A stretch of DNA of 64,000 nucleotides from Aquimarina megaterium XH134 (GCF_000520975.1 NZ_JACB01000003.1:186001-250000), one strand, 5' to 3'; shown: positions 1-9,615, counted from the stretch's first letter. The notes: generated by a model not told the origin, from the sequence alone. Program-made: numbers and translations.

Positions 1-252
1 AGAGAGTCCATCAATCTTATCGACATCTGGTCGCTCTAATCCTCCTAAAAATTGTCTTGCATAGGCAGAAAAGGTTTCTATATAACGCCGTTGCCCTTCT
101 GCATAAATAGTGTCAAAAGCTAAAGAAGATTTACCAGATCCCGATAAACCTGTAATCACTACTAATTTTTCACGAGGTATGGTAACGTCGATATTTTTCA
201 AGTTGTGAACACGTGCTCCTAAAACCTCAATATTTTCTTCTGATGTAACCAT
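1..252 (-). CDS. uvrA: UvrA, excinuclease ABC subunit A (N-terminal 84 residues, cut by window edge)
   Basis: UvrA is the ATP-dependent damage-recognition subunit of nucleotide excision repair; it loads UvrB on lesions. Reading the reverse strand from an ATG at 252 gives 84 residues starting [20 protein letters not shown], with the first Walker A motif GLSGSGKSS and the conserved [20 protein letters not shown] segment directly after it, the usual order at a UvrA N terminus. The rest of the gene lies left of the window. Identity is secure from the motif block; nothing can be said on the zinc fingers or second ATPase. Confidence 0.95.
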   Translation of the reverse strand, partial: MVTSEENIEVLGARVHNLKNIDVTIPREKLVVITGLSGSGKSSLAFDTIYAEGQRRYIETFSAYARQFLGGLERPDVDKIDGLS

Positions 253-829
253 AAATTCTAAACCAAGATTGCAAATGTAGTTATTTGACAGCGTTTTGTG
301 AAATTGGAAAAGTTTCAGTCATGTTAAATCAACATTTTTGTTAGAGATATATGTTTTGAATCTTGTGAAAATATTTTTAATCAACTGAAAAACAGTATTT
401 TGTATATGTGTAAAACATAAAACCAGCGTATTAATTTTCTTTCAATATAAAGTGCATGTAAGAATTTTGTTTTAACAAGTAAGAAGTTTTATAAATTTTT
501 TTGGGCTAGCATTCTAAAAAAAAACTATTACGTAATATGAGACATTTATTTGAATTTGAGATCAAGTTTTAGAAATAAATATATCTAACAATATGTTCTT
601 TTTTAAGGTTTTTTTTGATTAAAATGATTTTATTAATGATGTTTTTTTAGTTTTTTAACTAAAATATTGAATGATTTATATTTTTTAGAACTGCTTATGA
701 ACTTTTTTAAATCGGTATGTAGAATTAGTAACTTAATTATTCACAAACTCTTTGAAGTTTTTACTATTGATAGTATAAATAGCCCAATGTAGTCAATAGA
801 GGAATTCTTCAAAATTAAAACTAATCACG
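253..829. other. 577-bp AT-rich intergenic region between divergent uvrA and metalloprotease genes
   Basis: No reading frame of note, no RNA gene and no convincing hairpin. It must hold the promoters of both divergent genes. I found no clean TAnnTTTG box near 830; the stretch is dominated by T and A runs. Confidence 0.6.
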
Positions 830-2929
830 ATGAAAAACATGTTCAAAATTGCAATTACCTTTTTTATGGTAATAAATTTTATGCAGGCTCAACAGTCGCA
901 GCATAGACCTAGTGAGTTGGTAAAACAACAAAAAACACAGGGTTCAGATTTTCAAGACGTTAAATTGTTTAGTTTAATGACAGCTAAGCAAAAATCGAAT
1001 GTACAATTACCAAAAGAGGTTAAAGATTATACTTTATTTTCTTTAGATGCCAAAAAAATGGCTTCTATAAAGTCTAATGCTCCCAAAGCTATGAATTTGG
1101 AAATCCCAGGGCAAAAATCTTCTATGGTACTAGAGTTGGTTAAAGTAGATATTGCTACAGATGATTTTAAAATTGTAGAAATGCCTTCTGGTAACGTTGT
1201 TAAATCGGATAAAACTGTTTCTCATTATAGAGGAGTAGTAAGAGGTAAAACAAACTCTATTGCCGCCATTAGTTTATTGGATGGTGAAGTCTCGGGTGTT
1301 ATAAGTATAGGTGGCGAAAACGGAAACCTTGTTATGGGGCGATTAGAAAACAGTTCGAAACATATCATGTATGAGGATAATAACTTAATTCATCTACAGG
1401 ACTTTACCTGTAATACCGAAGCGAATTATGAAGGTTATACAAAAGAAGAGCTTTCTGATAACCCTTCTACCAGTAAAGCGGCAGAAAAGTGTGTTAAGGT
1501 GTACTTCGATATAGGGAATGATGTTGTAAGAGACAAGGGAGGAAGCCAGCAAGCATCTGATTATTTGCAATCTATATTTAATCAGGTAGCTATATTGTAT
1601 TCTAATGATAATGTGACTGTAAAAATATCACAGATAAATGCGTGGACTTCTCAAAACCCTTTTAGTGGGTTGTCTGATTATTCGCGTTATAGAAGGCAAA
1701 ATGGTCTTAATGGAGCAGACCTGGGACATTTTGTAACTTATGATTTCTCTGGTGGAGTAGCATATTTAAGTGGTGTTTGTCAATCTAATTACAGATTTGC
1801 AGTTTCTGGTATTAATAAAACTTTTAATAATGTACCTACATACTCATTTTCTGTAATGGTAATTGCACATGAGATGGGACATAACTTAGGTTCAAATCAT
1901 ACCCAGGCATGTGTTTGGAACGGTAATAATACTGCGATTGATGGTTGTTATAATGTAGAAGGTAGTTGTTCTAGACCAGCGATCCCATCAGATGGAGGAA
2001 CCATTATGAGTTACTGTCACCTTACTAGTGCAGGAATTAACTTTACTAAAGGGTTTGGTCCACAACCGGGTAATGTGATTCGTAATACGATTAGTTCTTC
2101 TAGTTGTCTTCAAACATGTAGCACTACTGGATGTAATACTGGTGATTCTGCAACGGTAACATTTAACAATAATACAGATTGTACTTTAGAGTATTTTACA
2201 AACAATAGTTCTCAGTTTTCAATTAATTCTGGTCAAACCAGACAGGTTTCAACGACTAGAGGAGCGAGTTGGGAAGCTAAAAATTCATCTAATGCTACTG
2301 TAGATTCTTTTACGGTTCAATGTAGCCAGGATAGTTATGCTTCTACTGGTAACTGTACAGATGGAGGAATCACCTGCGAAGGAGTACAGCCCTATTCTAG
2401 TGGTACTGTGTATTCTGTAGGAGATCGTGTAACCTATCAAGGAAATTTATATGAGAGAACATCTACTGGTTGGAAAAACCTGGGGCCATGCCCAACTGAT
2501 CCAAATGATCCATGTGCAGGAGTACAGCCCTATTCTAGTGGTACAGTATATTCTGTAGGAGATCGTGTAACCTATCAAGGAAGTTTATACGAAAGAACAT
2601 CTACTGGTTGGAGGAACCTCGGACCTTGTGGTTCTGCTACTCAAGCTTCTCTACAAAGAGGTGGGATTTCTGGTGAACTAAGTATTAAAGCGTATCCTAA
2701 TCCAGCTGATGAAATTCTTACCATTGAAGTTAGTAATGTATTAAATACTTCTTCTACATTATCTATTAAAGATATTAATGGTAGAGTACTAAAAGTTGTT
2801 GATTTAGATACTACTCCGGGAGGAAAAGATCGTCATACGATTGATATTAGTACATTCTCTCCTGGAATGTATTTTGTTCAGGTAACAGATTCTAAAAAAA
2901 CAATTACCAAAAAAATATCTATAAAATAA
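830..2929 (+). CDS. Secreted reprolysin-like (M12B-type) zinc metalloprotease with two CBM5/12-like domains and T9SS type A tail
   Basis: Predicted extracellular protease of 699 residues. Residues 1-20 form a signal peptide ending MQAQQ. A pro-region follows, then a metzincin catalytic domain with the zinc site HEMGHNLGSNH at 347-357 and the Met-turn TIMSY around M393. Cys-rich sequence follows the catalytic core. Two nearly identical chitin-binding type 3-like modules (about 517-557 and 563-603) contain YSVGDRVTYQG and W near the end. The last about 75 residues (KAYPNPADEIL onward, ending TKKISIK) are a type A T9SS sorting domain, so export through the outer membrane is expected. Substrate is unknown; the CBM-like modules suggest binding to a polysaccharide surface. 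Single gene, closed by a strong terminator. Confidence 0.9.
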   Translation: MKNMFKIAITFFMVINFMQAQQSQHRPSELVKQQKTQGSDFQDVKLFSLMTAKQKSNVQLPKEVKDYTLFSLDAKKMASIKSNAPKAMNLEIPGQKSSMVLELVKVDIATDDFKIVEMPSGNVVKSDKTVSHYRGVVRGKTNSIAAISLLDGEVSGVISIGGENGNLVMGRLENSSKHIMYEDNNLIHLQDFTCNTEANYEGYTKEELSDNPSTSKAAEKCVKVYFDIGNDVVRDKGGSQQASDYLQSIFNQVAILYSNDNVTVKISQINAWTSQNPFSGLSDYSRYRRQNGLNGADLGHFVTYDFSGGVAYLSGVCQSNYRFAVSGINKTFNNVPTYSFSVMVIAHEMGHNLGSNHTQACVWNGNNTAIDGCYNVEGSCSRPAIPSDGGTIMSYCHLTSAGINFTKGFGPQPGNVIRNTISSSSCLQTCSTTGCNTGDSATVTFNNNTDCTLEYFTNNSSQFSINSGQTRQVSTTRGASWEAKNSSNATVDSFTVQCSQDSYASTGNCTDGGITCEGVQPYSSGTVYSVGDRVTYQGNLYERTSTGWKNLGPCPTDPNDPCAGVQPYSSGTVYSVGDRVTYQGSLYERTSTGWRNLGPCGSATQASLQRGGISGELSIKAYPNPADEILTIEVSNVLNTSSTLSIKDINGRVLKVVDLDTTPGGKDRHTIDISTFSPGMYFVQVTDSKKTITKKISIK
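2381..2638 (+). repeat. In-frame tandem duplication, period 138 bp (46 codons)
   Basis: Copies begin with the same ggagtacagc at 2381 and 2519 and stay nearly identical for about 120 bp, differing at a handful of positions. They encode the two carbohydrate-binding modules of the metalloprotease. High DNA identity points to a recent duplication or ongoing conversion. Confidence 0.9.
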
Positions 2930-2956
2930 TTAGAATATAATATTTGGGCTATTAGG

Positions 2957-2985
2957 GGGTGAAACTTTATGTTTCACCCTTTTTT
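2957..2985 (+). terminator. Intrinsic terminator of the metalloprotease gene
   Basis: Perfect 9-bp stem GGGTGAAAC (2957-2965) / GTTTCACCC (2971-2979), 5-nt loop, then TTTTTT. It lies 28 bp past the stop and just before the end of the convergent gene. Confidence 0.9.
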
Positions 2986-2992
2986 ATGTCTT

Positions 2993-3706
2993 TTAATCAT
3001 TCCACGTTTTAAGGTCGCTAATTGGAATCCCGAAACCAAGTAATTTATGATGTTGAGAGAGGTGGGCTCCTGTTTTTGTAGTTGTCCAGTTTTTCCAGGT
3101 AGCTTCAAGCCCTCCAATCGGAATGATAGATACCCACATTTTATAACTTGTAGGTCTGTAATTCTTATCAACTTTCCAGAGGTAAGAATCTCCAGGAGTA
3201 GTCCCTCCAGATTGATAGGTAACCAATAATCCTTTAGTGTCGTTTTCTAAAGTTACTAATTTACGAACTGTTCCTTTGTCAAATATCTTATGAGGAGCAA
3301 CCAACCAAAAAGAATCATTGTTAAAATTTACCAATGCATTTTCTATCATTTTTTTCTTTTTATGATCACTAAGGTAGGCTGTACTAAGTACTCGGTTTTT
3401 TTCTGGAAAATCCAAATGTAAAAGCACCGAGTGACCATCTATTTTTACAGTTACAGTATTTGATTTTTTATCCCAGAGATAATGGTTTTTATTTCTAAAA
3501 GTCCATTGTAAATAATCAGTATTTAGATAGTTGTCATGCTTAACAGCATCTAGTATTTTTAATGCAAATTTATCAGCTTCAGGGCCAGGTTTTCCTTCAG
3601 GAAGTTTTTCATGTAAAGCAAAATACAAGGTCGCAACCGTAATAACTACCAAGGTGAGTATGCTTAGTAGTAGTATTTTGAAAAGCTTTATAAGTTTTTT
3701 TCTCAA
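2993..3706 (-). CDS. Membrane-anchored protein of unknown function
   Basis: 237 residues. The N terminus is basic (MRKKLIKLFK) followed by one hydrophobic segment at about 10-30, so it is either an uncleaved anchor or a signal peptide; the remainder is soluble, rich in W, K and T, and probably periplasmic. I do not recognise the family. Motifs visible are only a PxGDSYLWKVD segment near 170-180 and a WKNWTTT segment near 205. It runs convergent to the metalloprotease and has no operon partner within 180 bp upstream. Confidence 0.7.
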   Translation of the reverse strand: MRKKLIKLFKILLLSILTLVVITVATLYFALHEKLPEGKPGPEADKFALKILDAVKHDNYLNTDYLQWTFRNKNHYLWDKKSNTVTVKIDGHSVLLHLDFPEKNRVLSTAYLSDHKKKKMIENALVNFNNDSFWLVAPHKIFDKGTVRKLVTLENDTKGLLVTYQSGGTTPGDSYLWKVDKNYRPTSYKMWVSIIPIGGLEATWKNWTTTKTGAHLSQHHKLLGFGIPISDLKTWND

Positions 3707-3895
3707 GAGGTTATGATTTTTAATAAGTGTTGTCTTTTGCTAATGTAATGAAATGCTAAGAATGTAGCTTCTCAATATTATGATTAATAGCCGTCTATTA
3801 CAGAAATAGAAATCCCCGTTTAAAGAAAAAGAATAGTTCGTGTGCCTCTCTAGTTAGTCATAAAATATAAAACCATTACACCTTAACATCCTATA

Positions 3896-4966
3896 TCATA
3901 AAGAAGCATAATACTCAAAAGATGTAAGAATCAATTCATCCGATACAATACAGTTGTATTTTGCTTCACCAATAGTATTTAACAGAACAAAGTAAACATT
4001 TCCGTTCTCATTCTTTTTATCATGAATAAGAAGTTCCATTATTCTTTTATAATCTCCAGCATCAATATCTATTTTTGGAAATGTAGCCAAAATTACAGAG
4101 CTAATATATTCTAAATCTTCTTTGGTTAAGGAAAGTAATTCTGTAGATATATAAGCTTCCATAATCATCCCTATTGCTATAGCTTCACCATGAAGCAATG
4201 TTGGTTTTTCGGGATGAGTGAGATAAAAAGATTCGATAGCATGACCTAGTGTATGACCATAATTAAGATACTTACGAACATTTTGCTCGGTAGGATCTTC
4301 AGAAACAATTTTGTTTTTGATCACTACAGAGTCATAAATCATTTGGTCCAGATCTTCAAAATTAAGTTGAGAAAGGTCACTTATCTTTTCCCAATACCCA
4401 CGATCTTGAATGAGTCCGTGTTTTAGCATTTCGGCAAATCCACTACACATTTGATTTACTGGTAAAGTAGCCAGGTATTCTGTGTCAACAAGAACCATTT
4501 CTGATTCACTGATCACACCTACCATATTTTTTAAGTTACCCAAATCAACACCGGTTTTTCCTCCTACAGAGGCATCTACCATTGCCAGTAATGAAGTTGG
4601 GATGTTAATATAGTTAATTCCTCTTTTATAAGTACAAGCTATAAAACCCCCCAGATCTGTAATAACACCACCTCCCAGATTAATCATTAGGCTTTTTCGA
4701 TCCATACCTAATTCTGAGAGCGCATTCCAGATACCACTACATGTTTCGATATTTTTATGGATTTCGCCACTCTCTATTTCAATCACTTCGATATCATATT
4801 CTTTTTCAATCTTGCTCATTAATAAAGATAAACAATGCTCATGGGTATTATCATCCACGAGGATACATATTTTTGAATGGTTGGCTTTTTCGAGATATGC
4901 GTTCAATGCTGTATAGCATTCTTCACCAAAATATACAACAGAGTCTTTTGAAACTATGGGCTTCAT
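3896..4966 (-). CDS. aroB: 3-dehydroquinate synthase
   Basis: Second step of the shikimate pathway, converting DAHP to 3-dehydroquinate with NAD and a metal ion in the cytoplasm. 356 residues, normal size. The NAD-binding region has NLGGGVITDLGGFIA and the PTSLLAMVDASVGGKTGVD block; metal and substrate residues lie in FAEMLKHGLI, YGHTLGHAIE and LLHGEAIAIGM. The ATG at 4966 begins MKPIVSKDSVVYFG. It stands alone, divergent from proline dehydrogenase across a 150-bp gap. Confidence 0.95.
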   Translation of the reverse strand: MKPIVSKDSVVYFGEECYTALNAYLEKANHSKICILVDDNTHEHCLSLLMSKIEKEYDIEVIEIESGEIHKNIETCSGIWNALSELGMDRKSLMINLGGGVITDLGGFIACTYKRGINYINIPTSLLAMVDASVGGKTGVDLGNLKNMVGVISESEMVLVDTEYLATLPVNQMCSGFAEMLKHGLIQDRGYWEKISDLSQLNFEDLDQMIYDSVVIKNKIVSEDPTEQNVRKYLNYGHTLGHAIESFYLTHPEKPTLLHGEAIAIGMIMEAYISTELLSLTKEDLEYISSVILATFPKIDIDAGDYKRIMELLIHDKKNENGNVYFVLLNTIGEAKYNCIVSDELILTSFEYYASL

Positions 4967-5029
4967 ATAGTATTAAATTATATGGAGCGAAATTAAGCAG
5001 AATTTATAATAAAATAAACTCGCAAGTTC

Positions 5030-5037
5030 TATATTTG
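5030..5037 (+). promoter_or_regulatory. Candidate -7 box for proline dehydrogenase
   Basis: TATATTTG matches the Bacteroidetes -7 consensus TAnnTTTG. It lies 79 bp before the ATG at 5117. No TTG is seen at the proper -33 distance, so it is only a candidate. Confidence 0.4.
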
Positions 5038-5116
5038 CAGATATCTTAAAATAAGTGCAATGTATGCATAAGAATTAATGATATTTCTATGTGCATATTT
5101 TTAAAATTAACTTTTG

Positions 5117-6289
5117 ATGAACCAAAACAATTTGTTTGATAATACTGAGACTGCATTTAGCTTAAAAAGCGACTCAGAGCTAGAAAGAGCGTACTTTCTA
5201 TTTAAAATGATTTCTAATGAACCTTTGGTTAGAATAGGAACTGCGGTTACAAATTTTGCTATAAAAGCACATTTACCTGTTCAGGGATTAATAAGAGCTA
5301 CTGTTTTTGATCATTTTTGTGGAGGAGTTAGTGAAGAAGATTGTTTGTCTGTGGTTGATAAAATGTATGACAAGAGAGTATGTTCTGTATTGGACTATTC
5401 GGTAGAAGGAAAAGAAGAAGAAGCGCAATTCGATGCAGTATTAGAAAAAACAATGAAACTTCTTGAGTTTGCTGATCAAAAAGATGCAATGCCCTTTGGT
5501 GTATTTAAACCTACAGGGTTTGGCCGGTTTTTGGTTTGGCAAAAGAAAACCGAAGGCACTCCTTTAAATGCAGAAGAGGAAAAAGAATGGGAGCGTATCG
5601 AAGAACGTTTTGATATGGTGTGTAAAAAAGCCTATGATTGCGATGTAGCTTTACTGATTGATGGAGAAGAAAGCTGGATGCAGGATGCTGCTGATGAATT
5701 GGTGGCAAAAATGATGAGAAAATACAATAAAGAAAAAGCTATAGTATATAATACATTGCAACTTTATAGACACGATCGCCTAGAGTACTTACAAAAATTA
5801 CACGAAGAAGCACGAGTTTATGATTTTAAGATTGGTGTAAAAATTGTACGCGGTGCTTATATGGAAAAGGAAAACGAGCGTGCTAAGGAAAAAGGATATC
5901 CAACTCCTATTTGTAAAGATAAACAACATACAGATCAGAATTTTGATACTACTATGAAATATATTCTTGAAAACATAGACGATATCTCTGTTTTTATAGG
6001 AACGCATAATGAAGATAGTAGTTACCTGGCAATGAAGCTAATGGCAGAACTTAATATTGCTAAAGATGATTTTAGAGTTTGGTTTGGTCAATTGTATGGA
6101 ATGAGTGATCATATAAGCTTTAATCAGGCTGCAGAGGGATATAATGTGGCAAAATATTTGCCTTTTGGTCCTGTACGGGATGTAATGCCATATCTAATTC
6201 GTAGAGCAGAAGAAAATACTTCGGTTGCTGGACAAACCAGTAGAGAATTGAATCTACTTTCTCAGGAGAAAAAAAGAAGAAGACTATAG
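5117..6289 (+). CDS. Proline dehydrogenase
   Basis: FAD-dependent oxidation of L-proline to pyrroline-5-carboxylate, the first step of proline catabolism, usually at the inner face of the membrane. 390 residues: a stand-alone PRODH domain rather than a PutA fusion. The barrel shows the characteristic KIVRGAYMEKENERA segment and near the end PFGPVRDVMPYLIRRAEEN, the FAD and substrate arginine region. I use the ATG at 5117; a TTG directly before it (5114) would add one residue and is less likely. No P5C dehydrogenase gene is adjacent. Confidence 0.93.
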   Translation: MNQNNLFDNTETAFSLKSDSELERAYFLFKMISNEPLVRIGTAVTNFAIKAHLPVQGLIRATVFDHFCGGVSEEDCLSVVDKMYDKRVCSVLDYSVEGKEEEAQFDAVLEKTMKLLEFADQKDAMPFGVFKPTGFGRFLVWQKKTEGTPLNAEEEKEWERIEERFDMVCKKAYDCDVALLIDGEESWMQDAADELVAKMMRKYNKEKAIVYNTLQLYRHDRLEYLQKLHEEARVYDFKIGVKIVRGAYMEKENERAKEKGYPTPICKDKQHTDQNFDTTMKYILENIDDISVFIGTHNEDSSYLAMKLMAELNIAKDDFRVWFGQLYGMSDHISFNQAAEGYNVAKYLPFGPVRDVMPYLIRRAEENTSVAGQTSRELNLLSQEKKRRRL

Positions 6290-6372
6290 GATACCTTTAG
6301 AAGTTTTGAAACATGCGATAGAATAGGAGGTATAGCATTATAGTGCAAGTTTTATAATTTAAAGAATATAAA

Positions 6373-6750
6373 ATGAATCTAAACCAGGTTACCATACCAT
6401 CTCTTGATGTTTCTACCTCTATTTCTTTTTATAAGAAACTAGGATTACATCTTATTGTTGAATCATTACCACAGTATGCACGTTTTGAATGTGTAGAAGG
6501 TGATGCTACTTTTTCTATTCACTTGGTTGATGTATTGCCCGAAAATAATGGTGTACATGTATATTTTGAAACTGAAAAATTAGATAAAGAAGTAGAACGC
6601 CTTATTAACGAAGGGCTGCAATTTGATCTATTGCCTACAGATCAACGCTGGTTATGGAGGGAGGCAAGGCTTAAAGATCCCGATGGAAACCTAATCATTT
6701 TATATTTTGCAGGAGATAATAGAAAAAATCCACCTTGGAGAATAAACTAA
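6373..6750 (+). CDS. VOC (glyoxalase/bleomycin-resistance fold) family protein
   Basis: 125 residues with one complete beta-alpha-beta-beta-beta pair: start MNLNQVTIPSLDVSTSISFYKKLGL and the C-terminal LKDPDGNLIILYFAG typical of the superfamily. Such proteins are metal-binding lyases, dioxygenases or drug-binding proteins; the substrate cannot be told here. The next gene starts 19 bp downstream, so the two are probably cotranscribed. Confidence 0.85.
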   Translation: MNLNQVTIPSLDVSTSISFYKKLGLHLIVESLPQYARFECVEGDATFSIHLVDVLPENNGVHVYFETEKLDKEVERLINEGLQFDLLPTDQRWLWREARLKDPDGNLIILYFAGDNRKNPPWRIN

Positions 6751-6769
6751 CGTATTGATATCTATTTTT

Positions 6770-7339
6770 ATGAGTCATCCAATCATCGATAAAACTTTTG
6801 AAAACAAAGATTTTTCTAATCAAAAATTACCATCAAAAGAATATGATAATTGCACATTCGTAAACTGTAATTTTTCTAAGACAGACATGTCTGTGGTTAC
6901 TTTTTTAGAATGTAGATTTGATACTTGTAATTTTAATACAATAATGATGAAAGAGACTTCTTTTCAAGAAGTTGTTTTTGATGCTTGTAAAATGCTGGGA
7001 TTAGATTTTAGTACATGCAATGATTTTCTGTTTGAAGTAGAATTTAATCATTGTAACCTTGATTATGTATCTTTTTATGGCTTTTCTATGAAAAATACTA
7101 CGTTTAATGATTGTAGCTTAAAAGAAGCAGATTTTACTGATGCTGACCTTACAGGTTCGATCTTGTCTAATTGTAATTTATCTGGAGCAATTTTTGAAAG
7201 AACTATTGCAGAGAAAGTTGATTTTAGAACTGCCAAAAATTTTATAATAGATCCAGAAATCAACAAATTAAAGAAAGCAAAATTTAGTACATCGGGACTT
7301 ATAGGGCTGTTAACAAAATATGATTTGACGATAGAGTGA
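6770..7339 (+). CDS. Pentapeptide-repeat protein (Qnr/MfpA-like architecture)
   Basis: 189 residues built of tandem A(D/N)LXX-type pentapeptides (for example CNFSK, CRFDT, ADFTD, ADLTG, CNLSG), predicting a right-handed quadrilateral beta helix. The C-terminal segment (DPEINKLKKAKFSTSGLIGL) follows the last coil. Qnr and MfpA proteins with this shape mimic DNA and protect gyrase, but the fold alone does not prove that. I chose the ATG at 6770 (MSHPIIDKTF) over an upstream TTG at 6755. It ends 16 bp from the convergent MocR-type gene. Confidence 0.85.
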   Translation: MSHPIIDKTFENKDFSNQKLPSKEYDNCTFVNCNFSKTDMSVVTFLECRFDTCNFNTIMMKETSFQEVVFDACKMLGLDFSTCNDFLFEVEFNHCNLDYVSFYGFSMKNTTFNDCSLKEADFTDADLTGSILSNCNLSGAIFERTIAEKVDFRTAKNFIIDPEINKLKKAKFSTSGLIGLLTKYDLTIE

Positions 7340-7355
7340 TTTTGTGTAGTCTTTG

Positions 7356-8861
7356 TCAGATTATCAATTTGTTTTGTTTGACGAATTCGAATACTTTTAC
7401 TAGTCGCTCGATAACTTCAAGAATCTCTTCTTCATTTAATGAAGCAAATCCCATTCTGATTCCGTTGTGTCTTGAGTTATCATTATCATAACGACGCCAG
7501 TCCGGATTAAGCTCTATATCTAGTTTTTCGGCTTCATTACATATTACATCCCAATTATATGCTTTGTTTAGCTTTACCCATATTGCCATTCCTCCTTTTG
7601 GAATTTCAAAATCAAAATAATTACCTAGTTTCTCTTTCAATAAAGAACAAAATAGATCTCGTCGCGTTTTATAAATTTTAAGAACCTTGTTGCAATGTCG
7701 TTGTACATCTCCTGTACTAATCATTTGAGCTAAGGTTTGTTCTAGCAGTGTATCTCCTTGTCTATCAATAATACGCCTTAATTTGGCAGCTTCATCAACA
7801 AAATCTTTCGAGGCGACTAAATATCCAATTCGAATTGCTGGGGCAATAATTTTGGTGAACCCTCCGATATAGATTACATTTCCGTGGTCATCATTACTGG
7901 CTAATGGTAAAATCGGAGCATTGTTATAATGAAAATCATAGTCATAATCGTCTTCGATAATTGCAAAATTGTAGTATTGAGCTAATTGTAGTAAGTGCAT
8001 ACGTCGTTCTGCAGAAAGTGTTACAGTAGTTGGGTGATGATGATGAGAAGTAGTATAAACAGCATTAATCTGTTTGATTTTACAAAGCTTTTCGATAGCA
8101 TTAGTATCTAAACCCTGATCATCAACAGGTACTTGTTCTATACGAGCTCCTGCTTCTTTAAACGTATTATCTGCTGTCATATAGTTAGTATTGCCAACAA
8201 CAATAACCTTATTCTTTGCAGAAAGGAGTAATTGACTATTTAAATAAATCCCCATCTGACTCCCACGGGTAATCAAAATATTATCAACAGTAATGTGTAA
8301 ACCTCTGGTTTGATTAAGATAAGTAACCAGGTTTTTTCTCAATTCTAAATTCCCATATGTAGAACCATAAGTAAGTAAATTTTCATGATGACTTTTTTTG
8401 GTAATATTTCGGTATACTTTTGCAATCTCTTCTATTGGTGCTAATCTATGATCAGGGCAACCGTCATCAACAACGAGCATTTTTTTATCGGTCTTATGCT
8501 TGGGTTTACGCACCAAATGTGATCGGGTGAGAAAAGAGAAACCACTTTTTTCTTTCGTACTGTTTTTTAGAACTGGTCGAACAAAGTTTTTAGGGTTAAT
8601 GATTGGTAAAGAGCTGGTGACAAAAGTGCCTTTTGTAGGAATGGTTTCGACCCACCCCTGGGAGATAAGTTCTTCATATGCCGAAATTACTGTTTTGCGA
8701 TGAACATTAAGAGCTTCAGCTAATTTTCGGGATCCCGGTAATTTGGTAGAAGGTGGTAGTTTTCCAGATTTTATGAAACCAATAATTTGATCACATAACT
8801 GAAGGTATAGATTACGGTTACTATCTCTAACAAGAACTATATTATTTTTAAATGGAAACAA
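7356..8861 (-). CDS. MocR-family regulator: GntR-type winged helix fused to class I aminotransferase-like domain
   Basis: 501 residues. Residues about 12-80 are a GntR winged helix (LPGSRKLAEALNVHRKTVISAYEEL); from about 130 onward is a fold-type I PLP-binding domain with DDYDYDF and the PLP lysine region GGFTKIIAPAIRIGYL. MocR proteins sense PLP, amino acids or amines and usually control a divergent gene, here the FMN split-barrel genes. The only usable start before the in-frame stop is a TTG at 8861. Named members such as PdxR or GabR cannot be distinguished by eye. Confidence 0.9.
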   Translation of the reverse strand: MFPFKNNIVLVRDSNRNLYLQLCDQIIGFIKSGKLPPSTKLPGSRKLAEALNVHRKTVISAYEELISQGWVETIPTKGTFVTSSLPIINPKNFVRPVLKNSTKEKSGFSFLTRSHLVRKPKHKTDKKMLVVDDGCPDHRLAPIEEIAKVYRNITKKSHHENLLTYGSTYGNLELRKNLVTYLNQTRGLHITVDNILITRGSQMGIYLNSQLLLSAKNKVIVVGNTNYMTADNTFKEAGARIEQVPVDDQGLDTNAIEKLCKIKQINAVYTTSHHHHPTTVTLSAERRMHLLQLAQYYNFAIIEDDYDYDFHYNNAPILPLASNDDHGNVIYIGGFTKIIAPAIRIGYLVASKDFVDEAAKLRRIIDRQGDTLLEQTLAQMISTGDVQRHCNKVLKIYKTRRDLFCSLLKEKLGNYFDFEIPKGGMAIWVKLNKAYNWDVICNEAEKLDIELNPDWRRYDNDNSRHNGIRMGFASLNEEEILEVIERLVKVFEFVKQNKLII

Positions 8862-8891
8862 AACTGGACTACTAATTATTTATAAACTGGA
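8861..8891. promoter_or_regulatory. Direct repeat AAACTGGA, possible MocR operator
   Basis: AAACTGGA occurs at 8861-8868 and again at 8884-8891, a 23-bp period (about two helical turns), in the 83-bp gap between the divergent regulator and its likely target. MocR proteins such as GabR are known to bind direct repeats. The first copy overlaps the regulator's start codon. A chance 8-mer repeat is possible. Confidence 0.35.
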
Positions 8892-8944
8892 TTGCTTTAG
8901 CACACCATAAAACTATTATTTTTGAGTAAGAAATAAAATAAATT

Positions 8945-9607
8945 ATGGCAGAATATTCAACTTCCGCGCTCAATAAGGTAGTTCGTGGACCAAAAAGAGC
9001 AAATTACGATGTAGATACTATTAATACCATATTAGACGATGCATTTTTGTGTCATGTTGGATATGTGTATAAAAACCAGGCTATTGTGATTCCTATGGCT
9101 TATGCCAGAAAGGATGATAAGATCTATTTACATGGATCACTTAAAAATAGAATGATGTTGAGTTTATTAGAAGCAGGAGAGGCGAGTATATCGGTAACAC
9201 ATCTTGATGGATTAGTATTAGCAAGGTCGGCTTTTCATCATTCTGCGAATTATAGATCAGTAAATGTATTTGGTAAGGTAAAAAAAGTAGAAGACCCACA
9301 AGAAAAAATGGAAGCTCTGGAGTATATACTTAATCATATGGTTCCTGGTCATTGGGATAATGTAAGACAGCCAAACGAAAAAGAATTTAAAGGAACTTTA
9401 GTTCTTGAAATTAGTATAGAAACGGCTTCGGCAAAAGTAAGGGCAGAAGGAGTAAATGATGAGCCTGGCGATCTTGATTTGCCAGTATGGGCAGGGGTAG
9501 TTCCTATTAAACAAGTAGCTTTTGATGCTATTTCGGATAATGATCTGCAAAAGGATATTAAAGTACCAAATGCAGTATTAAATTATGTGACGAACAATAA
9601 AAAATAA
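8945..9607 (+). CDS. Pyridoxamine 5'-phosphate oxidase-related FMN-binding split-barrel protein
   Basis: 220 residues, the NimA-like branch of the PNPOx superfamily. Visible landmarks are RGPKRANYD near the N terminus, the IPMAYAR strand, YLHGSLKNRMM, and RSAFHHSANYRSVNVFGK. Members bind FMN, heme or PLP-like ligands. It starts 83 bp from the divergent MocR gene, and MocR-PNPOx pairing fits a regulator and enzyme sharing vitamin B6-type ligands. It probably leads an operon with the next split-barrel and DUF1272 genes. The true substrate is unknown. Confidence 0.85.
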   Translation: MAEYSTSALNKVVRGPKRANYDVDTINTILDDAFLCHVGYVYKNQAIVIPMAYARKDDKIYLHGSLKNRMMLSLLEAGEASISVTHLDGLVLARSAFHHSANYRSVNVFGKVKKVEDPQEKMEALEYILNHMVPGHWDNVRQPNEKEFKGTLVLEISIETASAKVRAEGVNDEPGDLDLPVWAGVVPIKQVAFDAISDNDLQKDIKVPNAVLNYVTNNKK

Positions 9608-9615
9608 TAATCGAA

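Noticed and set aside
7356..8861. Naming the MocR-type gene pdxR or gabR
   Set aside because: No pdxS/T or gab genes are adjacent, so the specific regulator cannot be named.
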